A stretch of 64,000 nt of DNA from Salmonella bongori NCTC 12419 (lineage in GTDB: Bacteria > Pseudomonadota > Gammaproteobacteria > Enterobacterales > Enterobacteriaceae). The notes beneath the pieces are model-generated. The model saw nothing but the letters and a program-made list of their open reading frames with translations. It was not told the origin of the DNA and searched no databases. Numbering within the stretch: the stretch's first letter is position 1; the number at the start of each line of letters is the position of its first letter. Below are positions 33,139 through 42,548 of the stretch, piece by piece. A program made the position numbers and the translations under genes. The stretch lies in contig NC_015761.1 of the NCBI RefSeq assembly GCF_000252995.1, positions 1,674,001 to 1,738,000 of the forward strand, in the 5' to 3' direction.

Positions 33139-33927
33139 ATGGGTTTTCTTTCCGGTAAGCGCATTCTGGTCACTGGCGTGGCCAGCAAACTGTCCATCGC
33201 CTACGGTATCGCACAGGCGATGCACCGCGAAGGAGCTGAGCTGGCATTTACCTACCAGAACGACAAACTGAAAGGCCGCGTGGAAGAATTTGCTGCCCAA
33301 CTGGGCTCCAGCATCGTTTTACAGTGTGACGTCGCTGAAGATTCCAGCATTGACGCCATGTTTGCTGAACTGGGTAACGTCTGGCCGAAATTCGACGGTT
33401 TTGTACACTCGATTGGTTTCGCGCCTGGCGACCAGTTGGACGGCGATTATGTTAATGCGGTGACCCGTGAAGGCTTTAAAATCGCTCATGATATTAGTTC
33501 TTACAGCTTTGTTGCTATGGCAAAAGCCTGCCGCACCATGCTGAATCCGGGCTCTGCGTTGTTGACATTGTCTTACCTGGGGGCGGAACGCGCCATCCCG
33601 AACTACAACGTTATGGGCCTGGCAAAAGCCTCTCTGGAAGCTAACGTGCGTTATATGGCGAATGCAATGGGACCGGAAGGCGTTCGCGTCAATGCCATTT
33701 CTGCGGGCCCCATCCGTACGCTGGCAGCATCCGGTATTAAAGATTTCCGTAAGATGCTGGCGCATTGTGAAGCGGTTACGCCAATTCGCCGTACCGTTAC
33801 CATTGAAGATGTGGGTAATTCAGCAGCATTCCTTTGTTCCGATCTTTCTGCGGGGATTTCTGGCGAAGTCGTTCACGTTGACGGCGGGTTCAGCATTGCC
33901 GCAATGAATGAACTGGAACTGAAATAA
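33139..33927 (+). CDS. fabI: Enoyl-[acyl-carrier-protein] reductase FabI
   Basis: NADH-dependent enoyl-ACP reductase, the last step of the fatty-acid elongation cycle and target of triclosan. From the ATG at 33139 (MGFLSGKRIL, behind AAGGA) it is 262 residues as in E. coli; the seven-codon upstream extension is not conserved. The short-chain dehydrogenase fold shows the cofactor motif GVASKLSIAYGIA, the active-site residues Y146, Y156 and K163 in SYLGAERAIPNYNVMGLAK, and G93 in SIGFAPGD, the wild-type residue of triclosan-sensitive enzymes. Confidence 0.97.
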   Translation: MGFLSGKRILVTGVASKLSIAYGIAQAMHREGAELAFTYQNDKLKGRVEEFAAQLGSSIVLQCDVAEDSSIDAMFAELGNVWPKFDGFVHSIGFAPGDQLDGDYVNAVTREGFKIAHDISSYSFVAMAKACRTMLNPGSALLTLSYLGAERAIPNYNVMGLAKASLEANVRYMANAMGPEGVRVNAISAGPIRTLAASGIKDFRKMLAHCEAVTPIRRTVTIEDVGNSAAFLCSDLSAGISGEVVHVDGGFSIAAMNELELK

Positions 33928-33946
33928 GCATATAAACTTTCCTGGC

Positions 33947-33971
33947 GGGCGGCACGACTACTGTGCCGCCC
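33947..33971 (+). terminator. fabI terminator
   Basis: Perfect 9-bp stem GGGCGGCAC / GTGCCGCCC with a 7-nt loop, followed by CCTTTCTCT, 20 bp after the fabI stop codon. Confidence 0.7.
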
Positions 33972-34133
33972 CCTTTCTCTGCCTCATCTTCTCCTCGCCC
34001 CGCTTATATAGCGTTATGCTATTTGTTATCACGTAACAATCTTTCATCACTTTCCCGCATACGCCAGGATAATGCAGCATAAACGATACACGCCTGACGA
34101 TTATCGATTGACATCTCACCTTCGGGAAAGCCT

Positions 34134-35258
34134 ATGGAACAACGCCAACAAGCGGGAAAGAGCCACTGGTATCATGAAACACAATCCAGTCTGTCGTCAC
34201 AAACCGTTTCTCCACTGATACCGGAAGCCGCGTCTGTTAACGACCGTTTTTTACTGGATTTAGCCGTATCTGAAATCGCATTGTCCCCTTTCCAGTCATG
34301 GTTACTTCCGGCACGCCAGCTGGCGGATATTTTATTTCCTCACGCGGTTATCAACGATCGGCTTCATACGTTTAGTGTCTATGAACGTATGAGTACAGCG
34401 CTGACCGCCGCGCAGGTTTTTGGGGTGCAGCGTCTATGCCGATACTATGCCGCCCGCCTGGCACCACTGCCTGGCCCTGATGCCTCAAGAGAGAGTAATC
34501 AACGACTGGCGCAAATTACGCAATATGCCCGTCAACTTGCCGGCTCCCCATTCGTTATTACTACGCAAGCCCGTGAACAACTTGAAGAGGTAGGATTAAC
34601 TGCCAGGGATATCATTCTCATCAATCAGATTATTGGTTTTATCGGTTTTCAGGCGCGGATAGCGGCGATTTTCCAGGCTTTTTGCCGTCAGCCCGTGCGG
34701 CGGATGCCCGGTCAGGAGGCGCAGCCCCTTGCCGGAGCGGCGCTATTTCAAAATCCGCAGGCGGCGTGGCGGCCCGCCGCCAGCCTGTTTACGCCCCCTT
34801 CCCCGGATGCCGAAAACAGGCAACACTATTCACATCCGCAAATTCAAATGCTGGCGCCGGTACTCATACACGATCCCTCCTCGCTGGCGTTGCTCGAACG
34901 CATACTCACAGGCATATTACGCACGCTTTCTTCCCCCTCCCGGCTGTTGCTTATCACGCTGCTCACATCACGTATTAACGGTAGCGTCGCCTGTTTTAAT
35001 GAACAGGCTCACCAGTCTGCAACATGGAGTGCCGCCTTACGCCAGGAAGCGAGTGAAGCGCAGCAACATTCAGTTGAGCCCGTGTTGACGCAGGCGATAC
35101 AATGGCTCACCAGGGCGCCCGACCGTTTTAGCGCCGCACACGTTTCCCCGCTACTCGATATGGGAACCTCATCGGAGCAGGCTATTACGATGTTAGGCTG
35201 GTGCGGTATGTGCGGATGGTTAAATCGTTTAAAAATCGCGTTGGGCGAAACACATTAA
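34134..35258 (+). CDS. yciW: YciW, putative oxidoreductase-like protein linked to cysteine metabolism
   Basis: 374-residue protein matching E. coli YciW along its length (MEQRQ, KSHWYHETQSS, LLPARQLADILFP, SVYERMSTALTAAQV). The fold is of the AhpD-like/peroxidase-related group, but the usual CxxC centre is not evident. In E. coli yciW is a CysB-controlled gene implicated in cysteine or methionine metabolism, and its exact reaction is not established. cysB itself lies about 15 kb downstream in this window. Monocistronic between fabI and rnb; ribosome-binding site GGGAAAG. Confidence 0.88.
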   Translation: MEQRQQAGKSHWYHETQSSLSSQTVSPLIPEAASVNDRFLLDLAVSEIALSPFQSWLLPARQLADILFPHAVINDRLHTFSVYERMSTALTAAQVFGVQRLCRYYAARLAPLPGPDASRESNQRLAQITQYARQLAGSPFVITTQAREQLEEVGLTARDIILINQIIGFIGFQARIAAIFQAFCRQPVRRMPGQEAQPLAGAALFQNPQAAWRPAASLFTPPSPDAENRQHYSHPQIQMLAPVLIHDPSSLALLERILTGILRTLSSPSRLLLITLLTSRINGSVACFNEQAHQSATWSAALRQEASEAQQHSVEPVLTQAIQWLTRAPDRFSAAHVSPLLDMGTSSEQAITMLGWCGMCGWLNRLKIALGETH

Positions 35259-35346
35259 CCGCGTCATGACTGAAAGAGCGCTTGCCGCGCCAGGCAGAAT
35301 CGCGTAAAACTGTCAGCCGCTCTTTTGGCTACGAAAATAGACGAAT

Positions 35347-37281
35347 ATGTTTCAGGACAACCCGCTGCTAGCGCAGCTTAAACAGCAACTGCATTCCCAG
35401 ACGCCGCGCGCGGAAGGGGTCGTAAAAGCCACAGAAAAAGGCTTTGGCTTCCTGGAGGTTGATGCGCAAAAAAGCTATTTCATTCCTCCGCCGCAGATGA
35501 AAAAAGTGATGCATGGCGATCGTATCGTCGCGGTGATCCACACGGAAAAAGAACGTGAGTCAGCCGAACCGGAAGCACTGATCGAACCGTTTCTGACCCG
35601 TTTTGTGGGAAAAGTTCAGGGTAAAAATGATCGTCTGTCCATTGTGCCGGATCATCCGTTGCTGAAAGACGCGATTCCCTGCCGCGCCGCGCGCGGCGTT
35701 CAGCATGAATTCAAAGAAGGTGACTGGGCAGTTGCCGAAATGCGTCGTCATCCGCTTAAAGGCGACCGCTCATTCTACGCCGATTTAACGCAGTTCATCA
35801 CCTTTGCCGACGATCATTTTGTGCCCTGGTGGGTTACGCTTGCACGGCATAATCTGGAAAAAGAAGCGCCAAACGGCGTAGCGACTGAGATACTTGACGA
35901 AGGGCTGGAGCGTCAGGATTTAACTGCGCTAAATTTCGTGACTATCGATAGCGCCAGCACCGAAGATATGGATGATGCGCTTTATGCCGAGGAGTTAGCG
36001 GATGGCAGGCTCCAGCTTACGGTAGCTATCGCCGATCCTACCGCATGGATTGCCGAGGGCAGTAAACTGGATAATGCTGCGAAAATTCGCGCTTTCACCA
36101 ACTACTTGCCGGGCTTTAACATTCCTATGCTGCCGCGCGAGTTATCTGACGATTTGTGCTCACTGCGCGCCAATGAATCGCGTCCGGCGCTCGCCTGCCG
36201 CATGATCATCGCCGCGGACGGCTCCATCGACGATGACATCACCTTTTTTGCAGCGACGATCGAATCGAAAGCCAAACTGGCATATGACAATGTCTCTGAC
36301 TGGCTGGAAAATAGTGGAACCTGGCAGCCGGATAATGAAGGCATTGCCCAGCAAATCCGTCTGTTGTACCGGATTTGCCTGAGCCGCGGTGAGTGGCGCC
36401 ATCATCATGCGCTGGTATTCAAAGACCGTCCGGATTACCGCTTTGTGTTGGGTGAAAAAGGCGAAGTCCTGGATATTGTGGCGGAACCGCGACGTATCGC
36501 CAACCGTATCGTAGAAGAGTCAATGATCGCGGCCAACCTTTGTGCTGCGCGCGTGCTGCGCGATAAGCTCGGTTTCGGTATTTATAACGTGCATACTGGC
36601 TTTGATCCTGCCAATGCCGACGCTCTGGCAGCACTGTTGAAGACCCACGGTTTGCATGTCGATGCCGAAGAAGTACTGACGCTGGAAGGTTTCTGTAAGC
36701 TGCGTCGCGAACTGGATGCACAACCTTCCGGTTTCCTGGATAGCCGTATTCGCCGCTTCCAGTCTTTTGCGGAAATCAGTACCGAGCCAGGGCCGCATTT
36801 CGGCCTCGGCCTCGAAGCTTACGCTACCTGGACCTCTCCTATCCGTAAGTATGGCGATATGATTAACCATCGTCTGCTGAAAGCAGTCATCAAGGGTGAG
36901 ACTATTGCTCGTCCACAGGAAGACATTACCGTACAGATGACGGAACGCCGCCGCCTGAACCGTATGGCGGAGCGTGATGTCGGCGACTGGTTATATGCGC
37001 GTTTCCTTAACGATAAAGCAGGTACGGACACGCGTTTTGCAGCAGAAATTATTGATGTCAGCCGTGGCGGTATGCGCGTGCGACTGGTCGATAATGGTGC
37101 TATCGCTTTTATCCCTGCCCCATTCTTACATGCCGTTCGCGATGAGCTGGTATGTAGCCAGGAAAACGGTACGGTACAGATTAAAGGCGAAACGGTTTAT
37201 AAAGTGACAGATGTTATTGATGTCACCATTGCGGAAGTCCGCATGGAAACACGCAGTATTATTGCCCGACCAGTAGCGTAA
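35347..37281 (+). CDS. rnb: Exoribonuclease II (RNase II)
   Basis: Processive 3'-to-5' hydrolytic exoribonuclease that degrades single-stranded RNA and dominates mRNA turnover. The 644-residue protein has two N-terminal cold-shock domains, the RNB catalytic domain with the aspartate cluster in IDSASTEDMDDALYAEEL near residues 200-212, and a C-terminal S1 domain (SRGGMRVRLVDNGAIAFIP). The length is identical to E. coli RNase II. A strong terminator follows. Confidence 0.97.
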   Translation: MFQDNPLLAQLKQQLHSQTPRAEGVVKATEKGFGFLEVDAQKSYFIPPPQMKKVMHGDRIVAVIHTEKERESAEPEALIEPFLTRFVGKVQGKNDRLSIVPDHPLLKDAIPCRAARGVQHEFKEGDWAVAEMRRHPLKGDRSFYADLTQFITFADDHFVPWWVTLARHNLEKEAPNGVATEILDEGLERQDLTALNFVTIDSASTEDMDDALYAEELADGRLQLTVAIADPTAWIAEGSKLDNAAKIRAFTNYLPGFNIPMLPRELSDDLCSLRANESRPALACRMIIAADGSIDDDITFFAATIESKAKLAYDNVSDWLENSGTWQPDNEGIAQQIRLLYRICLSRGEWRHHHALVFKDRPDYRFVLGEKGEVLDIVAEPRRIANRIVEESMIAANLCAARVLRDKLGFGIYNVHTGFDPANADALAALLKTHGLHVDAEEVLTLEGFCKLRRELDAQPSGFLDSRIRRFQSFAEISTEPGPHFGLGLEAYATWTSPIRKYGDMINHRLLKAVIKGETIARPQEDITVQMTERRRLNRMAERDVGDWLYARFLNDKAGTDTRFAAEIIDVSRGGMRVRLVDNGAIAFIPAPFLHAVRDELVCSQENGTVQIKGETVYKVTDVIDVTIAEVRMETRSIIARPVA

Positions 37282-37301
37282 CAACACCTGACGACCCCAA
37301 T

Positions 37302-37326
37302 GGCCTTTGCCTTTTCAGCGAAGGCC
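37302..37326 (+). terminator. rnb terminator
   Basis: 9-bp stem GGCCTTTGC / GCGAAGGCC (one wobble pair), 7-nt loop, then TTTTTTCC, starting 20 bp after the rnb stop codon. It has the classic intrinsic terminator form. Confidence 0.85.
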
Positions 37327-37536
37327 TTTTTTCCTCTCCCTTCCATTACGATCTGCGTTTAATCTTATACAGACGCTCCATGTGTTGTTATTTTTCGCTG
37401 GCGACTATGCTTTTTCCAGAATCTGGATTACATATGAATATGTAAATAAAACAATACGTTCAGCCATCATTAACCTTGTAAATAACGTGGCTAACCTTTC
37501 TTAGCAGGCAACAGGCGCTTCAATGGGATGGTATTC

Positions 37537-39522
37537 ATGATGAAAGATGTTCAGGAACAAACGGCGCTAAATCCCCTTCATACCTACTGGCGTCTGTCAG
37601 CTGAATGCAATGTATTGCATCTGTCCCTGACTGGAGAAAAGAACGCAGAACAAACCATTCATTTATCCCCGGAACAAGCCGAACGCATCCGGGAAATGAC
37701 GGCGATGACCTCCAGCCTGCTGCTGACCTTGCCGCCAGAAAAACAGGCTATCTCACTGCATCTGGTAGGCCGCAGAATTAACAAACGAGAATGGGCCGGC
37801 AGCCTCTCAGCCTGGGCTGATACGCCCGCAGTCCCACTAACGCAGGTACAAGAACTCTCTTTTGCCGAACAAATTGTTTCAGAGGCCAGTTCGCTCATTG
37901 TGATACTGAATAACCGGGGAAAAATTTGCCGGTTTAATCGGTTATGTGAGGAGTATACCGGCTTAAAAGAGCAGGATGTGATCGGCCAAAGTGTCTTTAC
38001 ATTATTTATGAGTCGACGAGAAGCTGCCGCCTCACGGCGTTACCACAATGATTTTTTTCACAATGGCAACGCCTATGAAATCGAGCGCTGGATTAAAACC
38101 CGCAAAGGCCAACGCTTGTTTTTATTTCGCAATAAATTCGTTCATAGCGGTAGTGGGAAAAATGAAATTTTCTTGATCTGTGCAGGTACGGATATCACCG
38201 AAGAGAGACGAACTCAGGAACGGTTACGTATATTGGCCAATACGGATACCGTCACCGGCCTTCCCAATCGCAATGCCATCCATGAATTTATTAATAATGC
38301 TATTGCCTCGGCGGGTGAATCACAAGTCGGTATCGTTTATCTTGACCTGGATAACTTCAAAAAAATCAATGATGCGTATGGCCATATGTTTGGCGATCAG
38401 CTCTTACAAGCCGTTTCGCTGGCGCTTCTAAGCTGTCTGGAAGAGGATCAACTGCTGGCCAGACTGGGCGGCGATGAATTTATTGTACTCGCCACGCAAA
38501 CGTCTCAGGGTTCGCTGGAAGCAGTTGCTTCACGAATTCTTACCCGCCTGCGGCAACCATTTCGTATAGGGCTTATTGAAGTTTATACGGGGTGCACCAT
38601 TGGCATCTCGCTGGCCCCCCAGCATGGACAGGATAGCGATAGCATTATTCGTAATGCCGATACCGCGATGTACAACGCGAAAGAAGGCGGTCGCGGCCAA
38701 TTCTGCGTTTTTTCACCAGAAATGAATCAGCGTGTATTTGACTACCACTGGCTGGACACGCACCTGCGCGAAGCGCTGGAAAATGACCATTTACTGATCC
38801 ATTACCAGCCGAAAATTACCTGGCGTGGTGAAGTGCGAAGTCTGGAGGCGCTGGTACGCTGGCAATCGCCGGAGCGCGGACTCATCCCGCCTCGGGAGTT
38901 TATCTCATACGCCGAAGAGTCAGGATTAATCGTTCCACTGGGCCGTTGGGTAATACTGGATGTTGTCCGCCAGATCGCGAAATGGCGCAATAAAGGAATT
39001 AATCTACGGGTAGCCGTTAACTTTTCGGCAAGACAACTTGCTGACCAGACGCTTTTTACCGACCTCAAACAGGTTTTGCACGATCTGAATTTTGAGTATT
39101 GCCCGATCGATGTCGAGTTAACGGAAAGCTGCCTGATTGAAAACGACGCGCTGGCGCTGACGGTTATACAGCAATTCAGCCAGCTCGGCGCCCAGATTCA
39201 TTTGGATGATTTCGGCACCGGCTATTCTTCGCTTTCCCAACTTGCCCGCTTCCCTATTGATGCCGTTAAACTTGATCAAGCCTTCGTCAGAGATATTCAT
39301 AAACAGTCGCTATCGCAATCGCTGGTTCGTGCGATTGTCGCGGTAGCACAGGCGCTAAATTTACAAGTGATCGCTGAAGGGGTAGAGAATGCTAAAGAAG
39401 ATGCTTTCCTGACGAAAAATGGCATCAATGAACGACAGGGTTTTTTGTTTGCTAAACCCATGCCTGCCGCTTCTTTCGAACGCTGGTACAAACGTTATCA
39501 GACAAAAAAAATGCGTCAATGA
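37537..39522 (+). CDS. pdeR: Cyclic-di-GMP phosphodiesterase PdeR (Gmr), PAS-GGDEF-EAL
   Basis: Cyclic-di-GMP phosphodiesterase that in E. coli acts as trigger enzyme for the CsgD/curli pathway with DgcM and MlrA. The ATG at 37537 or the next codon is chosen: GGGA lies 10 bp upstream and the protein then starts MMKDVQ. Domains in order: N-terminal region, PAS (about residues 105-225), GGDEF (about 230-400) with intact LARLGGDEFIVLA, and EAL (about 410-655) with LEALVRW, ELTESCLIEN and DDFGTGYSSL. Both motifs are intact. It also helps control RNase II stability in older work, hence the name gmr. Adjacent to rnb. Confidence 0.94.
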   Translation: MMKDVQEQTALNPLHTYWRLSAECNVLHLSLTGEKNAEQTIHLSPEQAERIREMTAMTSSLLLTLPPEKQAISLHLVGRRINKREWAGSLSAWADTPAVPLTQVQELSFAEQIVSEASSLIVILNNRGKICRFNRLCEEYTGLKEQDVIGQSVFTLFMSRREAAASRRYHNDFFHNGNAYEIERWIKTRKGQRLFLFRNKFVHSGSGKNEIFLICAGTDITEERRTQERLRILANTDTVTGLPNRNAIHEFINNAIASAGESQVGIVYLDLDNFKKINDAYGHMFGDQLLQAVSLALLSCLEEDQLLARLGGDEFIVLATQTSQGSLEAVASRILTRLRQPFRIGLIEVYTGCTIGISLAPQHGQDSDSIIRNADTAMYNAKEGGRGQFCVFSPEMNQRVFDYHWLDTHLREALENDHLLIHYQPKITWRGEVRSLEALVRWQSPERGLIPPREFISYAEESGLIVPLGRWVILDVVRQIAKWRNKGINLRVAVNFSARQLADQTLFTDLKQVLHDLNFEYCPIDVELTESCLIENDALALTVIQQFSQLGAQIHLDDFGTGYSSLSQLARFPIDAVKLDQAFVRDIHKQSLSQSLVRAIVAVAQALNLQVIAEGVENAKEDAFLTKNGINERQGFLFAKPMPAASFERWYKRYQTKKMRQ

Positions 39523-39679
39523 AGACGCTGACACAGAGAGTAGCCCATGCGGACCAGCGGCGAGCAGAGCGATGCTCTTATTTGCGTCCGAACTGACATA
39601 ACCTTATTTTTCCCCTTCTCTTTTCAGAGTAATTTCTGCATCATGAATTTAAACCTTTTCTGACATAAGGATGACAAAC

Positions 39680-39862
39680 ATGTCTGATATCGAGGCACAA
39701 CGTATTGCCGAACGCATTGATACCGTGCTGGATATCCTTGTTGCTGGCGATTACCACTCCGCCATCGCTAACCTTGAAATATTGAAATCCGAGCTGCTAG
39801 ATCAGGTTAAAGACGCTGTCCAGCCGTCACCCAAAAAACCTGGAACACTCTGGGAAATCTAA
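39680..39862 (+). CDS. yciZ: UPF0509 family small protein YciZ
   Basis: 60-residue acidic helical protein of unknown function. From the ATG at 39680 (MSDIEAQRIAERID) it matches E. coli YciZ and has AAGG 9 bp upstream; an ATG three codons earlier overlaps that ribosome-binding site. The central motif LVAGDYHSAIANLEILKSELL is characteristic, and it ends WEI like the E. coli protein. It lies between pdeR and yciT. Confidence 0.9.
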   Translation: MSDIEAQRIAERIDTVLDILVAGDYHSAIANLEILKSELLDQVKDAVQPSPKKPGTLWEI

Positions 39863-39949
39863 GCGCGAGTATTTGCTCCGGGATAGACGTTAGCCTTTTC
39901 CGGTTCGCTGAATGTCTGTTTACTTCTTTTAACGTATAAAATTAATACT

Positions 39950-40702
39950 ATGAACTCCCGACAACAATCAATTTTGCAAATGGTGGTTGATAAAGGCCAG
40001 ATGAGCGTCGTTGAACTGGCGAAAATTACTGGCGTATCTGAAGTGACAATCCGCCAGGATTTGAATACCCTGGAAAAGCAGAGCTATTTACGCCGTGCCC
40101 ACGGTTTCGCCGTTTCGCTTGAGAGCGATGACGTAGAGACCCGTATGATGACCAACTACACGTTAAAACGTCAACTGGCGGAATTCGCCGCCTCGCTGGT
40201 CAGCCCCGGAGAATCCGTTTTTATTGAAAATGGCAGCAGTAATGCGCTACTGGCCCGCACGCTGGCAGAACAAAAAAATGTCACGATCATCACTGTGAGC
40301 AGCTATATTGCGCATCTACTGAAAGAAACCCCATGTGAAGTGATTCTTCTCGGTGGGATATACCAGAAAAAAAGTGAAAGCATGGTGGGACCGCTGACGC
40401 GTCAGTTTATTCAGCAGGTACATTTCAGCAAAGCATTTATCGGTATTGATGGCTGGCAGGCCGATACCGGCTTTACCGGACGCGATATGATGCGTTCCGA
40501 TGTGGTAAACGCGGTACTGGAAAAAGGTTCAGAAGCCATTGTCCTTACCGACAGCTCTAAATTTGGTTGTGTTCATCCCTACCCGCTGGGTCCACTTTCT
40601 CGTTTCCACCGCGTCATTACGGACTCCAGAATCTCCGCCAGCGACCAAATGCAGCTGGAACATGCCGGACTGGTCGTCAATATCATTAACTCACCAGGCT
40701 AA
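39950..40702 (+). CDS. yciT: DeoR-family regulator YciT
   Basis: DeoR-type transcription factor, 250 residues. N-terminal winged HTH (MSVVELAKITGVSEVTIRQDLNTLEKQSYLRRAHG, residues about 19-55) and a C-terminal sugar-phosphate-isomerase-like sensor domain (FIENGSSNALLARTL, VILTDSSKFG). In E. coli it has been tied to osmotic stress responses; the effector is not known. The neighbour is the osmotically induced osmB. Confidence 0.9.
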   Translation: MNSRQQSILQMVVDKGQMSVVELAKITGVSEVTIRQDLNTLEKQSYLRRAHGFAVSLESDDVETRMMTNYTLKRQLAEFAASLVSPGESVFIENGSSNALLARTLAEQKNVTIITVSSYIAHLLKETPCEVILLGGIYQKKSESMVGPLTRQFIQQVHFSKAFIGIDGWQADTGFTGRDMMRSDVVNAVLEKGSEAIVLTDSSKFGCVHPYPLGPLSRFHRVITDSRISASDQMQLEHAGLVVNIINSPG

Positions 40703-40710
40703 CTATTTCT

Positions 40711-40736
40711 GATGATTTGCCTTATGGCAAATCATC
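40711..40736 (+). terminator. yciT terminator
   Basis: Perfect 11-bp stem GATGATTTGCC / GGCAAATCATC with TTAT loop, beginning 8 bp after the yciT stop and followed by TTCTCTCT. Confidence 0.75.
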
Positions 40737-40958
40737 TTCTCTCTGAGAGTTTTCCGAAGTCTTAATTAAGACTATTTACCTGTTTTAACTAGCGTAACGA
40801 CGTAAAATTATTATTAGCGAAATAACAGGAAGTGACTATCACCTGCGTGATATACCCCTGCGCAATCAGGTTTTACGGAAAGCACCTTAACAGGTTTATT
40901 TTTAACTATAGTTAAAGGGAGCTTAATTCCGTGAATCGTTAATTCAGGAGAAAGTATT

Positions 40959-41177
40959 ATGTTTATGACGAGCAAAAAAATGGCCGCTGCTGTGCTGGCA
41001 ATCACCGTAGCAATGTCACTGAGCGCCTGCTCTAACTGGTCTAAGCGCGATCGCAACACGGCTATTGGCGCTGGTGCAGGGGCATTAGGCGGCGCAGTGT
41101 TAACTGACGGTAGCGCGTTGGGTACTCTGGGCGGTGCAGCGGTCGGCGGCGTTATCGGTCACCAGGTCGGGAAATAA
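40959..41177 (+). CDS. osmB: Osmotically inducible lipoprotein OsmB
   Basis: Small outer-membrane lipoprotein induced by osmotic stress and stationary phase (RpoS and Rcs control in E. coli). 72 residues with a lipoprotein signal ending LSACS (lipobox LSAC, Cys near residue 24), then a glycine-rich hydrophobic domain (AIGAGAGALGGAVLTDGSALGTLGGAAVGGVIG). Ribosome-binding site AGGAG. The 220-bp upstream gap holds its promoters; it also contains an AT-rich inverted repeat AGTCTTAATTAAGACT near 40757. Confidence 0.95.
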   Translation: MFMTSKKMAAAVLAITVAMSLSACSNWSKRDRNTAIGAGAGALGGAVLTDGSALGTLGGAAVGGVIGHQVGK

Positions 41178-41262
41178 TCCAGACGCTTACAGATCGAACA
41201 GCTCAAATAATACGATTATTCATTTCAGGTCTGCATTACAAAAATAGACAAAATTGACTTTC

Positions 41263-41290
41263 ACGCCACGGTAATTTACAACCGTGGCGT
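41263..41290. terminator. Bidirectional terminator between osmB and yciH
   Basis: 10-bp perfect stem ACGCCACGGT / ACCGTGGCGT with an 8-nt loop, then TTTTCATT. It lies in the convergent gap, just after the yciH stop on the minus strand, and can serve both genes. Confidence 0.75.
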
Positions 41291-41295
41291 TTTCA

Positions 41296-41622
41296 TTAGC
41301 CGCCAGCTAATTTTACTTTCATTCCTTTAGCCTCCAGCAGCGATTTTATCAAGTCACGTTTATCGCCCTGAATTTCAATAATGCCTTCTTTTACTGATCC
41401 ACCGCAACCGCACTTTTTTTTCAGCTCAGCCGCCAGTGTAGTTAATTCCGCATCATTCATATCAAGCCCGGTAATCAAACAAACGCCTTTGCCTTTACGG
41501 CCACTGGTTTGACGTTGAATACGAACAATGCCGTCCCCTTTTGGACGAACCGGCGCCGTTTTAGGTTCTTCAATACGCCCGGTCTCGGTTGAATAAACCA
41601 GACGGCTATTCGAATCGCTCAT
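41296..41622 (-). CDS. yciH: SUI1/eIF1-like translation factor YciH
   Basis: 108-residue SUI1-domain protein, related to eukaryotic eIF1. In E. coli it affects initiation fidelity and stress-time translation. The C-terminal domain has VCLITGLDMND, KKCGCGGSVKEG and IEIQGDKRD motifs. It is the last gene of the lapA-lapB-pyrF-yciH operon and overlaps the pyrF stop by 4 bp. Confidence 0.94.
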   Translation of the reverse strand: MSDSNSRLVYSTETGRIEEPKTAPVRPKGDGIVRIQRQTSGRKGKGVCLITGLDMNDAELTTLAAELKKKCGCGGSVKEGIIEIQGDKRDLIKSLLEAKGMKVKLAGG

Positions 41623-42359
41623 TCTGCCTCCCGTTGCAGCGACGCGTTGATATTCTTCAGCGTTTGCGCCGGATTCTGCGATTGCGTAACCGGACGACCA
41701 ATTACCATATAATCAACGCCCGCGGATAATGCCTGCTCAGGCGTCATGATGCGTCGCTGGTCGCCTGCCTCGCTACCTGCAGGCCGGATCCCGGGCGTTA
41801 CCAGCTTAAATGCCGTGCCAAAAACCTGTTTAAATCTCACTGCCTCCCGGGCAGAACAGACCACGCCATCCAGCCCGCATTGCTGCGTCAAACGCGCCAG
41901 CCGCTCCGCATGCTCTGCCGGTGACAACGTCACGCCCAGATCGCGCAGATCGCTGGTTTCCATACTGGTCAACACGGTCACTGCAATGAGCAGTGGCGCC
42001 TCTTTACCAAATGGTGCCAGTGCTTCGCGTGCGGCGGTCATCATTCTTGCCCCGCCAGACGCATGAACATTTACCATCCAGACCCCCAGGTCTGCCGCTG
42101 CAGCGACCGCTCTGGCTGTTGTGTTGGGAATATCATGGAATTTTAGATCAAGAAAGACATCAAACCCACGTTGCTGAAGATCCAGGACAAACTGCGGACC
42201 AAACAACGTGAACATCTCTTTGCCCACCTTTAAGCGACAATCGCAAGGATCGATTTTGTCGATAAACGCCAGGGCTTTATCGCGTTCATGATAATCCAAC
42301 GCCACAACGACAGGCGAATCAGTAATAGCGTGGGAAGAAGATGAAGCAGTAAACGTCAT
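41619..42359 (-). CDS. pyrF: Orotidine 5'-phosphate decarboxylase
   Basis: Final step of UMP synthesis, decarboxylating OMP. From the ATG at 42359 (MTFTASSSS) it is 246 residues; the 20-codon upstream frame is unconserved. TIM-barrel motifs: VVALDYHERDKAL, RLKVGKEMF, the catalytic DLKFHDIPNT (Lys-Asp-Lys network), TPGIRPAGSEAGDQRRI phosphate site and YMVIGRPVTQ. It overlaps yciH. Confidence 0.96.
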   Translation of the reverse strand: MTFTASSSSHAITDSPVVVALDYHERDKALAFIDKIDPCDCRLKVGKEMFTLFGPQFVLDLQQRGFDVFLDLKFHDIPNTTARAVAAAADLGVWMVNVHASGGARMMTAAREALAPFGKEAPLLIAVTVLTSMETSDLRDLGVTLSPAEHAERLARLTQQCGLDGVVCSAREAVRFKQVFGTAFKLVTPGIRPAGSEAGDQRRIMTPEQALSAGVDYMVIGRPVTQSQNPAQTLKNINASLQREAE

Positions 42360-42548
42360 GACCAGACCTTCTTGATGATGGGCACCGGAAGTGGCGCAGA
42401 TTGGGTAAACGGCGTGCATTCTACCTGCGAGGCAGGAAAATTAACAGTTTCGATTAGCACCTGCTAAGCCCAGGTCGCTGGCGCTCACGTTGTTTCGGCT
42501 ATTTCTTCACTAAGTATGTTGTAACTAAATACAGTCTTTTTTTCAATA

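Noticed and set aside
39523..39600. Small RNA or hairpin gene after pdeR (GAGC-AGAGCGAT-GCTC)
   Set aside because: Only a four-base stem with no promoter or T-run; not enough for a call.
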